Assembly: GCA_963796485.1 (NCBI GenBank)
Contig: CAWCLV010000001.1
Span: 558,001-622,000, forward strand
Direction of reading: 5' to 3'
Source: CAWCDJ01 sp963796485
GTDB taxonomy: Bacteria > Acidobacteriota > Terriglobia > Bryobacterales > Bryobacteraceae
Length of the DNA stretch: 64,000 bases
The notes beneath the pieces are model-generated. The model had not been told where the DNA came from, made no database searches, and saw only the letters and a list, made by a program, of their open reading frames with translations. Both the position numbers and the translations under genes were made by a program. Below, piece by piece: positions 15,747 through 24,168 of the stretch (position 1 is the stretch's first letter; the number at the start of each line of letters is the position of its first letter).

Positions 15747-16856
15747 ATGGGCTCCCTGCGCGGCCTCTCGCGCCGTTCCCTGCTGCTTGGCGGTGTCGGA
15801 GCCGCGAGGCTGTGGGCTCAGCGCGGCAAACGCGTGGTGTTCCCGCCGGAGTCGCAGCGCTACTCCGATCCGGCCACCGAACTGAACGTTTTCCGGCTCA
15901 CGGATCCTGCCCATACCGCGATCCTGCCTCCCTCGTACAATCGGGCCATCTCCCGCAACAACAATTGGATGCTCTATAGCTGCGACCGCACCGGATCGCA
16001 GCAGGTGTTCCGGATGGACCTCAAGAACGCCCAGATCCAGCAACTCACCGAAGTCGAGGATCTCGATCCCGCAAGCCTCACCCTGACGCCGGACAACCGG
16101 TCGTTTTGCTTCTTCGCCGGGCGGACGCTTTACGTGGTGGCGGTTGGTGCTCTCCGTGAAAAGCAGCTATACACGGTGCCGGATGGGTGGGAGCGCCTGC
16201 ACGGGCTCAGCGTCGGACCGGATGGAACGCACGCCACGTTTTGCGAGTCGCGGTCGGACAACTCGCGGTTGCGCATGGTCACGCTGGGGCAGGGAATCGC
16301 GCGGACTGTAGTGGAGGCGCCGTTCCCCATGACGGATCCCATCGCGCGGCCCATGCGCGCCCAGATCCTTTACCGGCAAAGCGAGCAGGCTTTCTGGCTG
16401 GTCAATTCCGACGGTCAGCAAAACCGCAAATTAAAAATGGCCTCCGGGCGCATCGGGCCCGCGGATTGGGCCCCCGACGGCAAAACGGTTCTCTACCTCA
16501 ACTTTCCCGAAGACCACACGCAACTGAACACGATCCGGGAGCACACACCCGATACCAACGCGGACAAGCTCATAGCCAAGACCAGCCAGTTCGCGAGCTT
16601 CGGCTTCAATCACAACGCTTCGGTTTTTGTGGGAGCGAGCCGGAACGTGGGTTCTCCGTACCTGCTGCTGCTCTCGCGCGTAGCGCAGCGGGAATTAACG
16701 CTGTGCGAGCACAAATCAAGCCGCCCCGAACTGGTAGCCCCACGCTTCTCGCCCGATAGCCAGCGCGTCTATTTTCAGAGCGACAGACACGGCAAACTCG
16801 CCATCTACGATATGCACGTGGACCGACTGGTGGAGAAAACGGACGACGAAGGGTAA
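15747..16856 (+). CDS. Exported oligogalacturonate-lyase-like beta-propeller
   Basis: A 369-residue protein. The N-terminus LSRRSLLLGGVGAARLWAQ is a twin-arginine leader ending in a cleavable AQ. The mature part is a TolB/WD40-like propeller with repeated W/F-SPD or TPD turns (LTLTPDNRSFCF, ADWAPDGKTVLY, PRFSPDSQRVYF). Overall order and length resemble the oligogalacturonate lyase family (pectate lyase 22), which cleaves short pectic oligomers, but the catalytic residues cannot be confirmed by eye. The Tat pathway is encoded in this window (19994-21523). Confidence 0.75.
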   Translation: MGSLRGLSRRSLLLGGVGAARLWAQRGKRVVFPPESQRYSDPATELNVFRLTDPAHTAILPPSYNRAISRNNNWMLYSCDRTGSQQVFRMDLKNAQIQQLTEVEDLDPASLTLTPDNRSFCFFAGRTLYVVAVGALREKQLYTVPDGWERLHGLSVGPDGTHATFCESRSDNSRLRMVTLGQGIARTVVEAPFPMTDPIARPMRAQILYRQSEQAFWLVNSDGQQNRKLKMASGRIGPADWAPDGKTVLYLNFPEDHTQLNTIREHTPDTNADKLIAKTSQFASFGFNHNASVFVGASRNVGSPYLLLLSRVAQRELTLCEHKSSRPELVAPRFSPDSQRVYFQSDRHGKLAIYDMHVDRLVEKTDDEG

Positions 16857-16868
16857 GCGGCGCCGGTG

Positions 16869-16932
16869 GAGCAGGCCTCCCGGCCTGCTCGCTTTTGACT
16901 TTATAAAACCGGGCAGGCCGGGAGGCCTGCCC
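16869..16932. repeat. Pair of inverted REP-like palindromes, terminator position
   Basis: GAGCAGGCC-TCCC-GGCCTGCTC (16869-16890) followed by GCTTTTGACTTT looks like an intrinsic terminator for the plus-strand propeller gene. A reverse-complement copy, GGGCAGGCC-GGGA-GGCCTGCCC, follows at 16911-16932 and would serve the minus-strand gene ending at 16941. The first copy with its TTTTGACTTT tail recurs at 57786. Confidence 0.72.
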
Positions 16933-16940
16933 CACATGAA

Positions 16941-17825
16941 TTACCGCGACGCAATTTCTTTAGGCGTCGCGAGATAGCCGACAATCATGTTTTTCTGCAC
17001 TTGGTTGATCACGAGCTCATATGGGATGTGTCCGCCCTTGGCGGTGTAGAACTGCACGGGCTCGTTGATGTTCTTGTCTTTCTTTTCGGTCAGCTTGTCG
17101 TCCGCCATCACCTCGACGGTGTAGCGGTTGTGCTTCGGGTCGGTCTTCTTCAGCAGGAGCGTAATATCGGCCACGCGCTGCCGCTGCTTCGTCTTCGGCA
17201 GCTTGATGTCGAAATAGTTGCGTTCGCCCCTCAGCTTCAGGGCCGCCAGTTCATGGCCGTTGGTGGCAACCAGTCCGCTCTGGACGCCCAGATCACCGGT
17301 CACGGATTTCAACTCGCCGATCGTCTTCTCCAACTGGGCCTGCGTCGCCGCCGCCTGCGTCTTCACCGTCCCCACATCGGACGATACGCCGGCAATCTTT
17401 GCATCGGCGGTGCTGGCCACCTGCTTGACATCGCTCTTCACGTTGGTAAGCTCGGCGCTCTGCTGAGCGATCTTAGCCTGCTCGGCAGCGAGTTGCTTCC
17501 CGATCCGATCGACATTGGCCTGCGCTTCGGCTTTCACCTGGCTGGCCGACGACCGCGCCTGCTCGCGGGCCGATTCCAATTCCTCCTTCAGCGTCTCGAT
17601 ATGCCGCATCTGCGAATTCGTCGTGACCGACGAAGCATCCCGCAGGTTGCCGATTTCGGTCGTGAGGGTATCGCGGAGCTTCGCCATGTCGCCGCGGACA
17701 TTCGATATCTGGACAAAAAGATAGATGTTGGCGGCCACCAGCGCGATCAGGGCTCCTGCCACCAGGGCGGTCATCAGGCCCGAACGCTGCGGTTCAGGCT
17801 GCGAACTGCTCGTTATTGGACTCAC
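16941..17825 (-). CDS. Membrane-anchored coiled-coil protein of unknown function
   Basis: A 294-residue protein. The GTG start (SPITSSSQ) is chosen because AAAGGAG lies five bases upstream. A short Ser/Pro/Gln-rich cytoplasmic N-terminus is followed by one membrane helix (about 18-40, ALVAGALIALVAANIYLFV), a long coiled coil (about 42-185) rich in Ala/Gln/Glu/Lys, and a compact C-terminal domain (about 200-294, beginning ERNYFDIKLPKTKQRQRV) with several charged strands. The C-terminal part is probably extracytoplasmic. I cannot name the family. It follows the beta-CASP hydrolase by 68 bases on the same strand. Confidence 0.78.
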   Translation of the reverse strand: MSPITSSSQPEPQRSGLMTALVAGALIALVAANIYLFVQISNVRGDMAKLRDTLTTEIGNLRDASSVTTNSQMRHIETLKEELESAREQARSSASQVKAEAQANVDRIGKQLAAEQAKIAQQSAELTNVKSDVKQVASTADAKIAGVSSDVGTVKTQAAATQAQLEKTIGELKSVTGDLGVQSGLVATNGHELAALKLRGERNYFDIKLPKTKQRQRVADITLLLKKTDPKHNRYTVEVMADDKLTEKKDKNINEPVQFYTAKGGHIPYELVINQVQKNMIVGYLATPKEIASR

Positions 17826-17893
17826 ACAAACTCCTTTGGTACTAACGTACTTCCTTTCAGTATAGATGGAGCGGCGTGGTGTTTCGGTTTCGT

Positions 17894-19303
17894 CTAAACC
17901 AGCTCGAAGGAGTCGCCCGGGGATGCAACCGCCACGTCGACCCCGAACTCCGCATGCAGCAGACCGCACAGCGTCTGTGCCTGGAGCGGCTCTCCGTGTA
18001 CCAAAAATATCTTTCGCAAGCCTTTCGCCAGCGGCCTGACCCAGTCCAGAAGTTCCCGCTGGTCGGCGTGGGCGCTCAATTCGTCGAGGCTGGCGACCTC
18101 AGCCCTGACCCTCATCGGCTCTCCGAACACCCGGACCTCGGGACACTTTTCAACCAGTTTTCTCCCCAGCGTATCCTGCGCCTGGAAACCCGTGATCAGG
18201 ATCGTGTTGCGGGGGTCTTCGATGCCGTTCCGAAGGTGGTGCAGGATGCGCCCCTGCTCGGCCATTCCCGATGCCGAAATCACCACGAAAGGAACGTGCA
18301 GGTCGTTGAGCTTCTTCGATTCCTCGGCCGTTCGGACGTACTGGAGGCGCCTGAACCCGAACGGATCTTCCCCGTTCTGCAGGTAGGCGCGGGTCTCCTC
18401 GTCGAAGCACTCGGGGTGCGAGCGATGTACGTCCGTGACGTTCACCGCCAGCGGGCTATCCACGAAAATCGGGATGTTCGGAATGCGCTTTTCGTTGGCC
18501 AACTGGTGCAACAGCAAGACCAGTTGCTGTGTGCGGCCGACTGCGAACGAGGGGACGATGATCCGCCCGCCCCGGTGCGCGGTCCGGTTGACTACGTTTT
18601 CCAGCTTATCGATTACGTGCCCGATATTCTTGTGCAGGCGCCCGCCGTAGGTGCTTTCCAGGATCAGGTATTCGGCCGGCTGCATCGGCTCGGGGTCGCG
18701 GATGATCGGCAGCCCCGGGCGGCCCACGTCGCCCGAAAACAGCAGCCGGATGCGGCCTTCGCCATTGGCGCTGTGAAGCACCACAAAAGACGAGCCGAGG
18801 ATGTGGCCCGCATCATAGGGGACGTACGTCAGGTTCTCCGTCAACGCCTGGGGTGAGTGATAGGCCACCGGGTGGAACAGCGGAAGCGTCTTTTCGGCGT
18901 CCGCCATGGTGTAAAGGGGTTCCACCGGTCCGTTCCCCAACCCCATGGATTTCCGCTTTTCGATCCGCTTATTGAGGAATTCGGCGTCTTTTTCCTGGAT
19001 GTGCGCGGTGTCCCGCAGCATCCAGCCGCACAGATCGATGGTTGCCGGGGTGCTGTAAATCGGTCCCGAGAAGCCGTCCTTAACCAGAGTGGGAAGGTTG
19101 CCGCTGTGATCGATATGGGCGTGCGAGAGCACCACCGCATCGATTGTCCCGGCGTCGAACGGCAGATTGCGGTTCTTCCGGTCGGTATCTTTCCGGCGGC
19201 CCTGATTCAATCCGCAGTCCAGGAGGAACCGCTTGCCGCCGCTTTCGACCAGGTGCATCGACCCCGTCACACCGCCCGCGGCGCCCCAAAACGTGACCTT
19301 CAT
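17894..19303 (-). CDS. Beta-CASP metallo-beta-lactamase-fold (putative RNA-processing) hydrolase
   Basis: A 469-residue cytoplasmic protein with the MBL zinc motif SHAHIDHSG (about 60-68), further ligands in DAGHILGSS and FSGDVGR, the inserted beta-CASP domain (about 205-385, VPSFAVGRTQQLVLLL), and C-terminal motifs ISASGMAEQGR, LDELSAHADQREL and LVHGEPLQA. Members of this group (YSH1/CPSF73-like) are RNA endo/exonucleases. The usual length and all catalytic motifs are present. A dispersed palindrome lies just upstream of its start at 19338. Confidence 0.93.
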   Translation of the reverse strand: MKVTFWGAAGGVTGSMHLVESGGKRFLLDCGLNQGRRKDTDRKNRNLPFDAGTIDAVVLSHAHIDHSGNLPTLVKDGFSGPIYSTPATIDLCGWMLRDTAHIQEKDAEFLNKRIEKRKSMGLGNGPVEPLYTMADAEKTLPLFHPVAYHSPQALTENLTYVPYDAGHILGSSFVVLHSANGEGRIRLLFSGDVGRPGLPIIRDPEPMQPAEYLILESTYGGRLHKNIGHVIDKLENVVNRTAHRGGRIIVPSFAVGRTQQLVLLLHQLANEKRIPNIPIFVDSPLAVNVTDVHRSHPECFDEETRAYLQNGEDPFGFRRLQYVRTAEESKKLNDLHVPFVVISASGMAEQGRILHHLRNGIEDPRNTILITGFQAQDTLGRKLVEKCPEVRVFGEPMRVRAEVASLDELSAHADQRELLDWVRPLAKGLRKIFLVHGEPLQAQTLCGLLHAEFGVDVAVASPGDSFELV

Positions 19304-19337
19304 CGTCTGAACCTCCGAAACCGTATGATATCAAACA

Positions 19338-19361
19338 GTAGGGAGGCCTCCGGGCCTACCC
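19338..19361. repeat. REP-like palindrome, family 1
   Basis: GTAGGGAGGCCTCCGGGCCTACCC is an imperfect palindrome matching the family consensus GGGYAGGCCTCC(S)GGCCTRCCC seen also at 16869, 16911, 22023, 49879 and 57786. It lies between the tRNA-Ala and beta-CASP genes. Confidence 0.65.
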
Positions 19362-19393
19362 AGGCGATGAAACTGAATGGAGGCGGCGCGGCT

Positions 19394-19458
19394 GATTCAC
19401 TGCCGAGACGCCGGGAAAAATCCGAAAAATGTATTCTTCGGCGTCTCGGCGGTAAATC
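19394..19458. repeat. Dispersed inverted-repeat element, family 2 (copy A)
   Basis: The left arm (about 19394-19417, GATTCACTGCCGAGACGCCG...) and right arm (about 19434-19458, ...CGGCGTCTCGGCGGTAAATC) are near-perfect inverted copies of about 24 bases, able to form a long hairpin. The same sequence, including the central TGTATT, recurs at 52390-52444. It lies downstream of the tRNA-Ala gene, so it may terminate that transcript. Confidence 0.65.
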
Positions 19459-19518
19459 AAGGTTTGTTCGCTTGGGATTATCGATCAGGAAAAAATCAGT
19501 GAAGGCAGATTTGGCGAA

Positions 19519-19594
19519 TGGTGGACGAGATGGGATTCGAACCCACGACCCCGGCGTTGCGAACGCCGTGCTCTCCCAGCTGAGCTACTCGCCC
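19519..19594 (-). tRNA. tRNA-Ala, anticodon CGC
   Basis: Read on the minus strand it begins GGGCGAGTAGCTCAGCTGGG and folds as a cloverleaf: a 7-base acceptor stem (one G-U pair), a D arm with GCTCAG...TGGGAGAGC, an anticodon stem CGGCG/CGCCG around loop TTCGCAA (anticodon CGC, decoding GCG), and a T arm with GGGTTCGAATCCC. It ends in discriminator A and an encoded CCA. Length 76. Confidence 0.96.
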
Positions 19595-19653
19595 ACACAG
19601 ATCCAACGGTATTAACAATATAGCAGATCGCTGCTTGCGGGGACCAATCACCG

Positions 19654-19902
19654 TCAGCGGCCTTCGCCGTCCCCGTTGTTTGAACCGTCACCCGTCCGGC
19701 GGCCTTCCCAGTAGCGCTTCATCCTCGCCGAAACTTCTTCGCGCTCCTTGGGGCTCATTGACTTACGTCCCCGGCGCTTGATCGATTTGGGCAATGGCGT
19801 AACCACTCCGGCTGTCCGCTGCAACTCCTCCAACGAGGCGATCACTCGTTCGAGCTTCTCTTTTTCGGCGTACAGTTCCTGGATCGCTTTATATAAGTCC
19901 AT
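19654..19902 (-). CDS. Small basic protein with GRKSMS...RMKRYW motif
   Basis: An 82-residue protein. The N-terminal half is a coiled-coil-like helix (LYKAIQELYAEKEKLERVIA). The C-terminal half is strongly basic, KRRGRKSMSPKEREEVSARMKRYWEGRR, with an AT-hook-like RRGRK followed by a short helix. This layout suggests a nucleic-acid-binding dimer, but I do not know a named family. It sits between tatC and the tRNA gene on the same strand, 91 bases after tatC. No strong ribosome binding site is visible, so the start is less certain. Confidence 0.7.
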   Translation of the reverse strand: MDLYKAIQELYAEKEKLERVIASLEELQRTAGVVTPLPKSIKRRGRKSMSPKEREEVSARMKRYWEGRRTGDGSNNGDGEGR

Positions 19903-19993
19903 CGGTTTGGTGTAACGAGCCCTTCGTGCAGAGATCGACGCGGAAGACTGATGTTACACCGTTGCCCGATTTGTTTCTATAGTGAATAAGGTC

Positions 19994-21034
19994 TTAATGC
20001 ACTAGAAAAGGCCAACTTGGTACCACTTTATAGCCGTACCGCGTAATAGCCAGGTATATTACCAGCGCTAGAAGGAGTAGTACGGGGACTACTACTTTGA
20101 TCACCTTCGCCCACGGGAATTTCCTGCCCTCACGATGCAGTACGAGCAAATATGACCCGAATATTCCCACGTAAAACAGCAGGCACATCGGTGTCGCAAA
20201 CAGCATCAGGTTGAAGACGTCGGGGGTGGGAGTGATCACCGCCGCGAGGATAAAGATGCCTAGGATGGCGTAGCGGCTATGCTTCAGCAGAAAAGCGGGG
20301 CTCAATATCCTGAGGAGCGTCAGAAAGAAAATCAGGACAGGCATCTCGAATACCAGGCCGACGCCCAGAACCACGTTTACGAACAGGTCGAAATATTCGC
20401 TGATCGAAACCATTGGCCGGACATAATTTCCCTGGCCGATGCTCAACAAAAACGTCAGGCCGAAGCGAAATACTACAAAATACGCAAATACTCCGCCGAT
20501 AATAAACAGACCGGCTGCCGATAAAATAAACGGCGCGGCCCACCGACGCTCCCGCCGGTACAGTCCCGGCGAGATGAATCCCCAAACCTGATAGAGGATC
20601 CACGGGGAGGACAGAAAAATGGCTACAAGGATCGGCAGCTTGAACCAGATCACGTTGAACGATTCCATCGGCGTGACCTGGACCAGGGTCGGCTCGTAGT
20701 GGAGAGCTGTCAACGCCTCGACCGCCGGTCGCGAAACGAACGTCCAAAGCTGGTTACAGAACGTCAGGCTGAGGACAGCGGCGACCCCGACGCCCGCAAC
20801 GGCCTTCAGGATGCGGCTGCGCAGTTCCTCCAGGTGCTCCATAAAGGACATACGGAGCATCCCGTCATCTTCTTCATCCCCATCTTCACCAGGGGGCGGA
20901 GGCGGCGCCGGCGGGACTTGCGACCCTCCGAGACGGCGGCGGACTTTGTCCAGCGCAGATCCAATGGCTGTTGAGCCGGACGCAGCACCGGCGCCGGGAA
21001 CTGCCGCTCCCTGGTTCTCTTCCGAAATACTCAT
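19994..21034 (-). CDS. tatC: Twin-arginine translocase subunit TatC
   Basis: A 346-residue six-helix inner-membrane receptor for twin-arginine signal peptides. The core (about 62-340) starts with the diagnostic FMEHLEELRSRI and contains the conserved periplasmic and helix segments (SSPWILYQVWGFISPGLYRRERRW, ITPTPDVFNLMLFATPM). It carries an unusual cytoplasmic N-terminal extension of about 60 residues, Gly/Ala- then Pro-rich and acidic (PPAPPPPPGEDGDEEDDG). The gene lies three bases after tatA. At least two proteins encoded here (15747, 56744) have Tat-type leaders. Confidence 0.95.
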   Translation of the reverse strand: MSISEENQGAAVPGAGAASGSTAIGSALDKVRRRLGGSQVPPAPPPPPGEDGDEEDDGMLRMSFMEHLEELRSRILKAVAGVGVAAVLSLTFCNQLWTFVSRPAVEALTALHYEPTLVQVTPMESFNVIWFKLPILVAIFLSSPWILYQVWGFISPGLYRRERRWAAPFILSAAGLFIIGGVFAYFVVFRFGLTFLLSIGQGNYVRPMVSISEYFDLFVNVVLGVGLVFEMPVLIFFLTLLRILSPAFLLKHSRYAILGIFILAAVITPTPDVFNLMLFATPMCLLFYVGIFGSYLLVLHREGRKFPWAKVIKVVVPVLLLLALVIYLAITRYGYKVVPSWPFLVH

Positions 21035-21037
21035 GAA

Positions 21038-21523
21038 CTATGCTTTTTGCTCAGTCGGCGCGGAAGCGTGATCGCTATGGCCGGCCTCCGGCGGATGGGG
21101 ATGTTCTCCCGCTCCGTTTTCGGAATGCGGCTCGGACCCGTGAGCGATCGTGCCCTCCGGGTGAACGGCTGATGGTGATTCAGCGCCCTCAGGTGCGGAT
21201 GCGCTTGTAGTGGATGGGTTGGAAGCAGTGGAATCGTAGTTTTCAGAGCCGTATGAACCGTCGTAATTGGTTTCATACGACGAATAGTCGTAATTGTACG
21301 TGTCGTACTGATACTGGTTCGTGATTTCCTTCAGCGATTCCTTTTCCTGCTCCAGGCTCTTCAACTCGTGGTCGAACGTGGCTTTAAGTTCGTTCGACGC
21401 GCGGCGGAACTCGGTGATCGCTTTCCCCAGCGTCCGCCCCAGTTCGGGTAGTTTTTTCGGACCGAACAAGAGCAACGCCAGGAGAAAGATAAACACCGTC
21501 TCCTGCAAGCCCAGCGGACCCAT
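21038..21523 (-). CDS. tatA: TatA/B-family translocase subunit with Tyr- and His-rich tail
   Basis: A 161-residue TatA/TatB-like protein. The ATG is chosen for the upstream GGAGGA and because it begins the canonical membrane helix (about 6-20) followed by FGPKKLPELGRTLG and an amphipathic helix to about 60. The tail is unusual: about 65-95 is Tyr/Asn/Ser-rich (NQYQYDTYNYDYSSY), then Ser/Thr/Pro/Glu-rich, ending in a His-rich segment (EHPHPPEAGHSDH). No separate tatB is present, so this may be a minimal TatA-TatC system. It is divergent from the HIT gene. Confidence 0.93.
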   Translation of the reverse strand: MGPLGLQETVFIFLLALLLFGPKKLPELGRTLGKAITEFRRASNELKATFDHELKSLEQEKESLKEITNQYQYDTYNYDYSSYETNYDGSYGSENYDSTASNPSTTSASAPEGAESPSAVHPEGTIAHGSEPHSENGAGEHPHPPEAGHSDHASAPTEQKA

Positions 21524-21556
21524 TGGTTCTTCCTCCCGTGTGGATGTTTCTACCCC

Positions 21557-21562
21557 ATCATA
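21557..21562 (-). promoter_or_regulatory. Possible extended -10 element for tatA-tatC
   Basis: On the minus strand TGCTATGAT gives an extended -10 (TGnTATGAT) about 33 bases before the tatA ATG. No good -35 lies 17 bases upstream, so the call rests on the extended element and position only. Confidence 0.35.
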
Positions 21563-21608
21563 GCACGCGGAACTTTGCATTCCCGGAGCCTCGGGCGATG
21601 ATGAAAGG

Positions 21609-22028
21609 ATGTCTGCCGGGTGCCTGTTTTGCCGCATTGCGTCGGGCGAGGTCCCGGCGCCGATCGTCTTCGAAGACGCCGATCTCGTGGCATTTCTCGA
21701 CCACCGTCCGCTCTTCCCGGGCCATACTCTACTTATCCCGCGGGCGCATTACGACACGCTGATGGACTGCCCGCCCGAAACCACCGGCCCACTCTTCGAG
21801 AACGCGAAACGGCTGTGCCGCGCGATGGAGGAAGTGCTTCAGTCGGCCGGGTCGTTCGTGGCCGTCAACAACCGCGTGAGCCAGAGCGTTCCCCATCTCC
21901 ATGTTCACGTGGTACCACGCCGTCCGAAGGATGGATTGAAAGGGTTTTTCTGGCCGCGGGGGAAATATCACGACGGCGGCGAAATGGAATCCGTCCGCGC
22001 CGCCTTGCACGCGTACCTGGCAGGGTAG
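21609..22028 (+). CDS. HIT-family nucleotide hydrolase/transferase
   Basis: A 139-residue histidine-triad protein with HLHVHVV at 96-102 (the HxHxHxx active site) and the N-terminal CLFCRIASGEVPAPIV pattern typical of Hint/HinT-like enzymes, including the CxxC of zinc-binding members. Such proteins cleave AMP-linked substrates (adenosine phosphoramidates or dinucleoside polyphosphates). It is divergent from tatA and convergent with purE, with a REP-like palindrome at its stop. Confidence 0.93.
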   Translation: MSAGCLFCRIASGEVPAPIVFEDADLVAFLDHRPLFPGHTLLIPRAHYDTLMDCPPETTGPLFENAKRLCRAMEEVLQSAGSFVAVNNRVSQSVPHLHVHVVPRRPKDGLKGFFWPRGKYHDGGEMESVRAALHAYLAG

Positions 22029-22044
22029 GCCTCCGGGCCTGCCC
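22023..22044. repeat. REP-like palindrome, family 1, at end of HIT gene
   Basis: GGGTAGGCC-TCC-GGGCCTGCCC overlaps the HIT stop codon and lies between convergent genes. It matches the family-1 consensus. No T-run follows, so termination would be factor-assisted if it terminates at all. The rest of the gap to 22144 shows nothing definite. Confidence 0.6.
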
Positions 22045-22144
22045 CGCGCCGAAGGCGCCCGCGCAAGCGGCTAGCCGCGTTGAATACGGCCCGCTTCCTT
22101 TCGGCCGCGGCTCTTTGTCAACGAACGCGTCAGGGGCCACACCG

Positions 22145-22636
22145 CTAACTGAGCGTCTCTTTGAGGATCTTTTCGCGCTGCTCGCTTCGGAACTGCCGCA
22201 ATTTTTCCCGCAACTCCGGCCGCGGTCCGGCCAAAATCGCCACCGCCAGCAAGGCCGCGTTCCGTGCCCCCGGCGTCCCGATTGCCAGGGTGCCGACGGG
22301 AATCCCCGCCGGCATCTGTACTGTGGAAAGCAGCGAATCCAAACCTTTCAGCGATGCGCTCTCCATAGGCACTCCCAAAACCGGGAGGACCGTATGGGCG
22401 GCGCAGACACCCGCCAGGTGCGCCGCTCCGCCTGCCGCCGCGATCAGCACCTCGACGCCCCGCGGTTCCGCCTGCGAGACGTATTCCGCCGTCTCCACCG
22501 GGGTGCGGTGCGCCGAAAGAACCCGGCACTCGTGCGGGACGCCGAATTTCGACAGCATTTCGGACGCCTGGCGCATTACTTCCCAGTCCGACTTACTGCC
22601 CATCAGGACGGCGACGAGAGGTTTGGTTGCGGTCAC
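22145..22636 (-). CDS. purE: N5-carboxyaminoimidazole ribonucleotide mutase PurE (class I)
   Basis: A 163-residue cytoplasmic purine-biosynthesis enzyme converting N5-CAIR to CAIR. It has the class I signature MGSKSDWEVM, VLSAHRTP, AGGAAHLAGVCAAHT, LGVPMES and IGTPGARNAALLAV. Length and motifs are complete. It starts three bases after icd on the same strand, so the two are co-transcribed. No purK is visible in the window. Confidence 0.96.
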   Translation of the reverse strand: MTATKPLVAVLMGSKSDWEVMRQASEMLSKFGVPHECRVLSAHRTPVETAEYVSQAEPRGVEVLIAAAGGAAHLAGVCAAHTVLPVLGVPMESASLKGLDSLLSTVQMPAGIPVGTLAIGTPGARNAALLAVAILAGPRPELREKLRQFRSEQREKILKETLS

Positions 22637-22639
22637 CGG

Positions 22640-24091
22640 TTACTGCCCCTGTGCCAGGCTGAAACCATTCTGGCCGTCGAAGCCGCGCAGCGTCTGGGTC
22701 GATGCAATCTCGATGCCGGAGCCGGCAATTCGCTTCTGGATGTCGATCAACTGGTCCATCGCGACTGTTCCCTCGGCCATGAAGCGGCAGCGGAAACTGT
22801 CCGTACAGAACGTCTCGGCGCGCCCCGCGGGCCATACCTTCACGCCGCGGTTATCGATCATCTGCAGCTTCGGTCCGCTGCCCACGAGCTTCTCGATGGC
22901 CGCGGCCAGTTCATTCGGATTGCGCGACGGCCAGTACACGAAGACGTCCAGTCCCTTGATTTCCATCTTCGGGACTACGCCCGACCCGCCTTTGTAAGCC
23001 GGGGTGGATGCGGTGCCTTCCGGCCGCTGTGCGTAGGTGACCGGCTTCAGGCGGTTGGGCTTTTGTCCGAGCCGCGCGATCACGGCGCACGCAAACTCCT
23101 TCGTCCCGACCTTCTGCGTGCTCACGCCCTCGGTGAAAATATCGTAGGTGTGAACGCCGTCTTCGATCGTCCGCAGCCAGGCGTTGTGTACCCGCGCGGC
23201 GATCTCCGGCTGGTTGATGTGGACCAGCATCAGCACGGCCCCCAACAGCAGGCCCGAAGGATTGGCCAGGTTCTGCCCCGCGCGGCGCGGCGCCGAGCCA
23301 TGAATCGCTTCGAACATCGCGCAGTGCTCCCCGACGTTCGCCGACCCGGCCAGTCCCACCGATCCCGCGATCTGCGCCGCCACATCCGACAGAATGTCGC
23401 CGTACAGATTCGGCATCACGATGACGTCGAATGCCTCCGGCGTGTCCGCCAATTTGGCCGCGCCGATATCCACGATCCACACTTCTTTCTGGATATCCGG
23501 ATACTCGGCGCCGATCTCGTCGAACACCTTGTGGAACAGGCCGTCCGTCATCTTCATGATGTTGTCTTTCATGAAGCAGGTGACCTTTTTCCGGTTGTGC
23601 AGGCGCGCATACTCGAAGCCATAGCGGACAATCTTCTCGCTGCCCGGCCTGGAGATGAGCTTGATGCACGAGGTCACTTCCGGAGTCAGTTGGTACTCGA
23701 TTCCGGCGTACAGGTCCTCTTCGTTCTCACGCACGATCACCACGTCCATGCCGGGGTGCTTGGTATCGACGAACGGGTGGTACGAAACACAGGGCCGCAC
23801 GTTGGCGTACTGCCCCAGCGTTTTGCGCGTGGTCACGTTCAGGCTCTTGAAGCCGCCGCCCTGCGGGGTTGTGATCGGGGCCTTCAGGAATACCTTGGTC
23901 CGCAGCAGCGACTCCCAGGCACTCGGTTCAATGCCGGCGGTGTTGCCACGCAAAAAAACCTTCTCGCCGATTTCGATGGTCTCAATCTCGAGAGCCGCGC
24001 CGGCCGCTTCCAAAATCTGGAGCGTGGCGTTCATAATTTCCGGACCGATGCCGTCGCCGTGAGCGACCGTGATTGGGGTTTTAGCTGCCAT
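22640..24091 (-). CDS. icd: NADP-type isocitrate dehydrogenase with C-terminal extension
   Basis: A 483-residue TCA-cycle enzyme oxidising isocitrate to 2-oxoglutarate. HGDGIGPEIM, VRENEEDLYAGIEY, the metal-site region DIGAAKLADTPEAFDVIVMPNLYGDILSD and GSAPRRAGQNLANPSGLLL are all present. About 145 residues after the usual catalytic core form a separate domain (about 340-483), as in Thermus-type isocitrate dehydrogenases. The ATG (MAAKTP) is chosen because it directly precedes the first conserved strand; upstream codons are not protein-like. purE follows. Confidence 0.94.
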   Translation of the reverse strand: MAAKTPITVAHGDGIGPEIMNATLQILEAAGAALEIETIEIGEKVFLRGNTAGIEPSAWESLLRTKVFLKAPITTPQGGGFKSLNVTTRKTLGQYANVRPCVSYHPFVDTKHPGMDVVIVRENEEDLYAGIEYQLTPEVTSCIKLISRPGSEKIVRYGFEYARLHNRKKVTCFMKDNIMKMTDGLFHKVFDEIGAEYPDIQKEVWIVDIGAAKLADTPEAFDVIVMPNLYGDILSDVAAQIAGSVGLAGSANVGEHCAMFEAIHGSAPRRAGQNLANPSGLLLGAVLMLVHINQPEIAARVHNAWLRTIEDGVHTYDIFTEGVSTQKVGTKEFACAVIARLGQKPNRLKPVTYAQRPEGTASTPAYKGGSGVVPKMEIKGLDVFVYWPSRNPNELAAAIEKLVGSGPKLQMIDNRGVKVWPAGRAETFCTDSFRCRFMAEGTVAMDQLIDIQKRIAGSGIEIASTQTLRGFDGQNGFSLAQGQ

Positions 24092-24168
24092 AACGGAAAC
24101 CTTAGGATATTGGAATGCACTACACCGCGCAACCCCATCAACGCGGTATTTTGCGACATCCATCCGGG

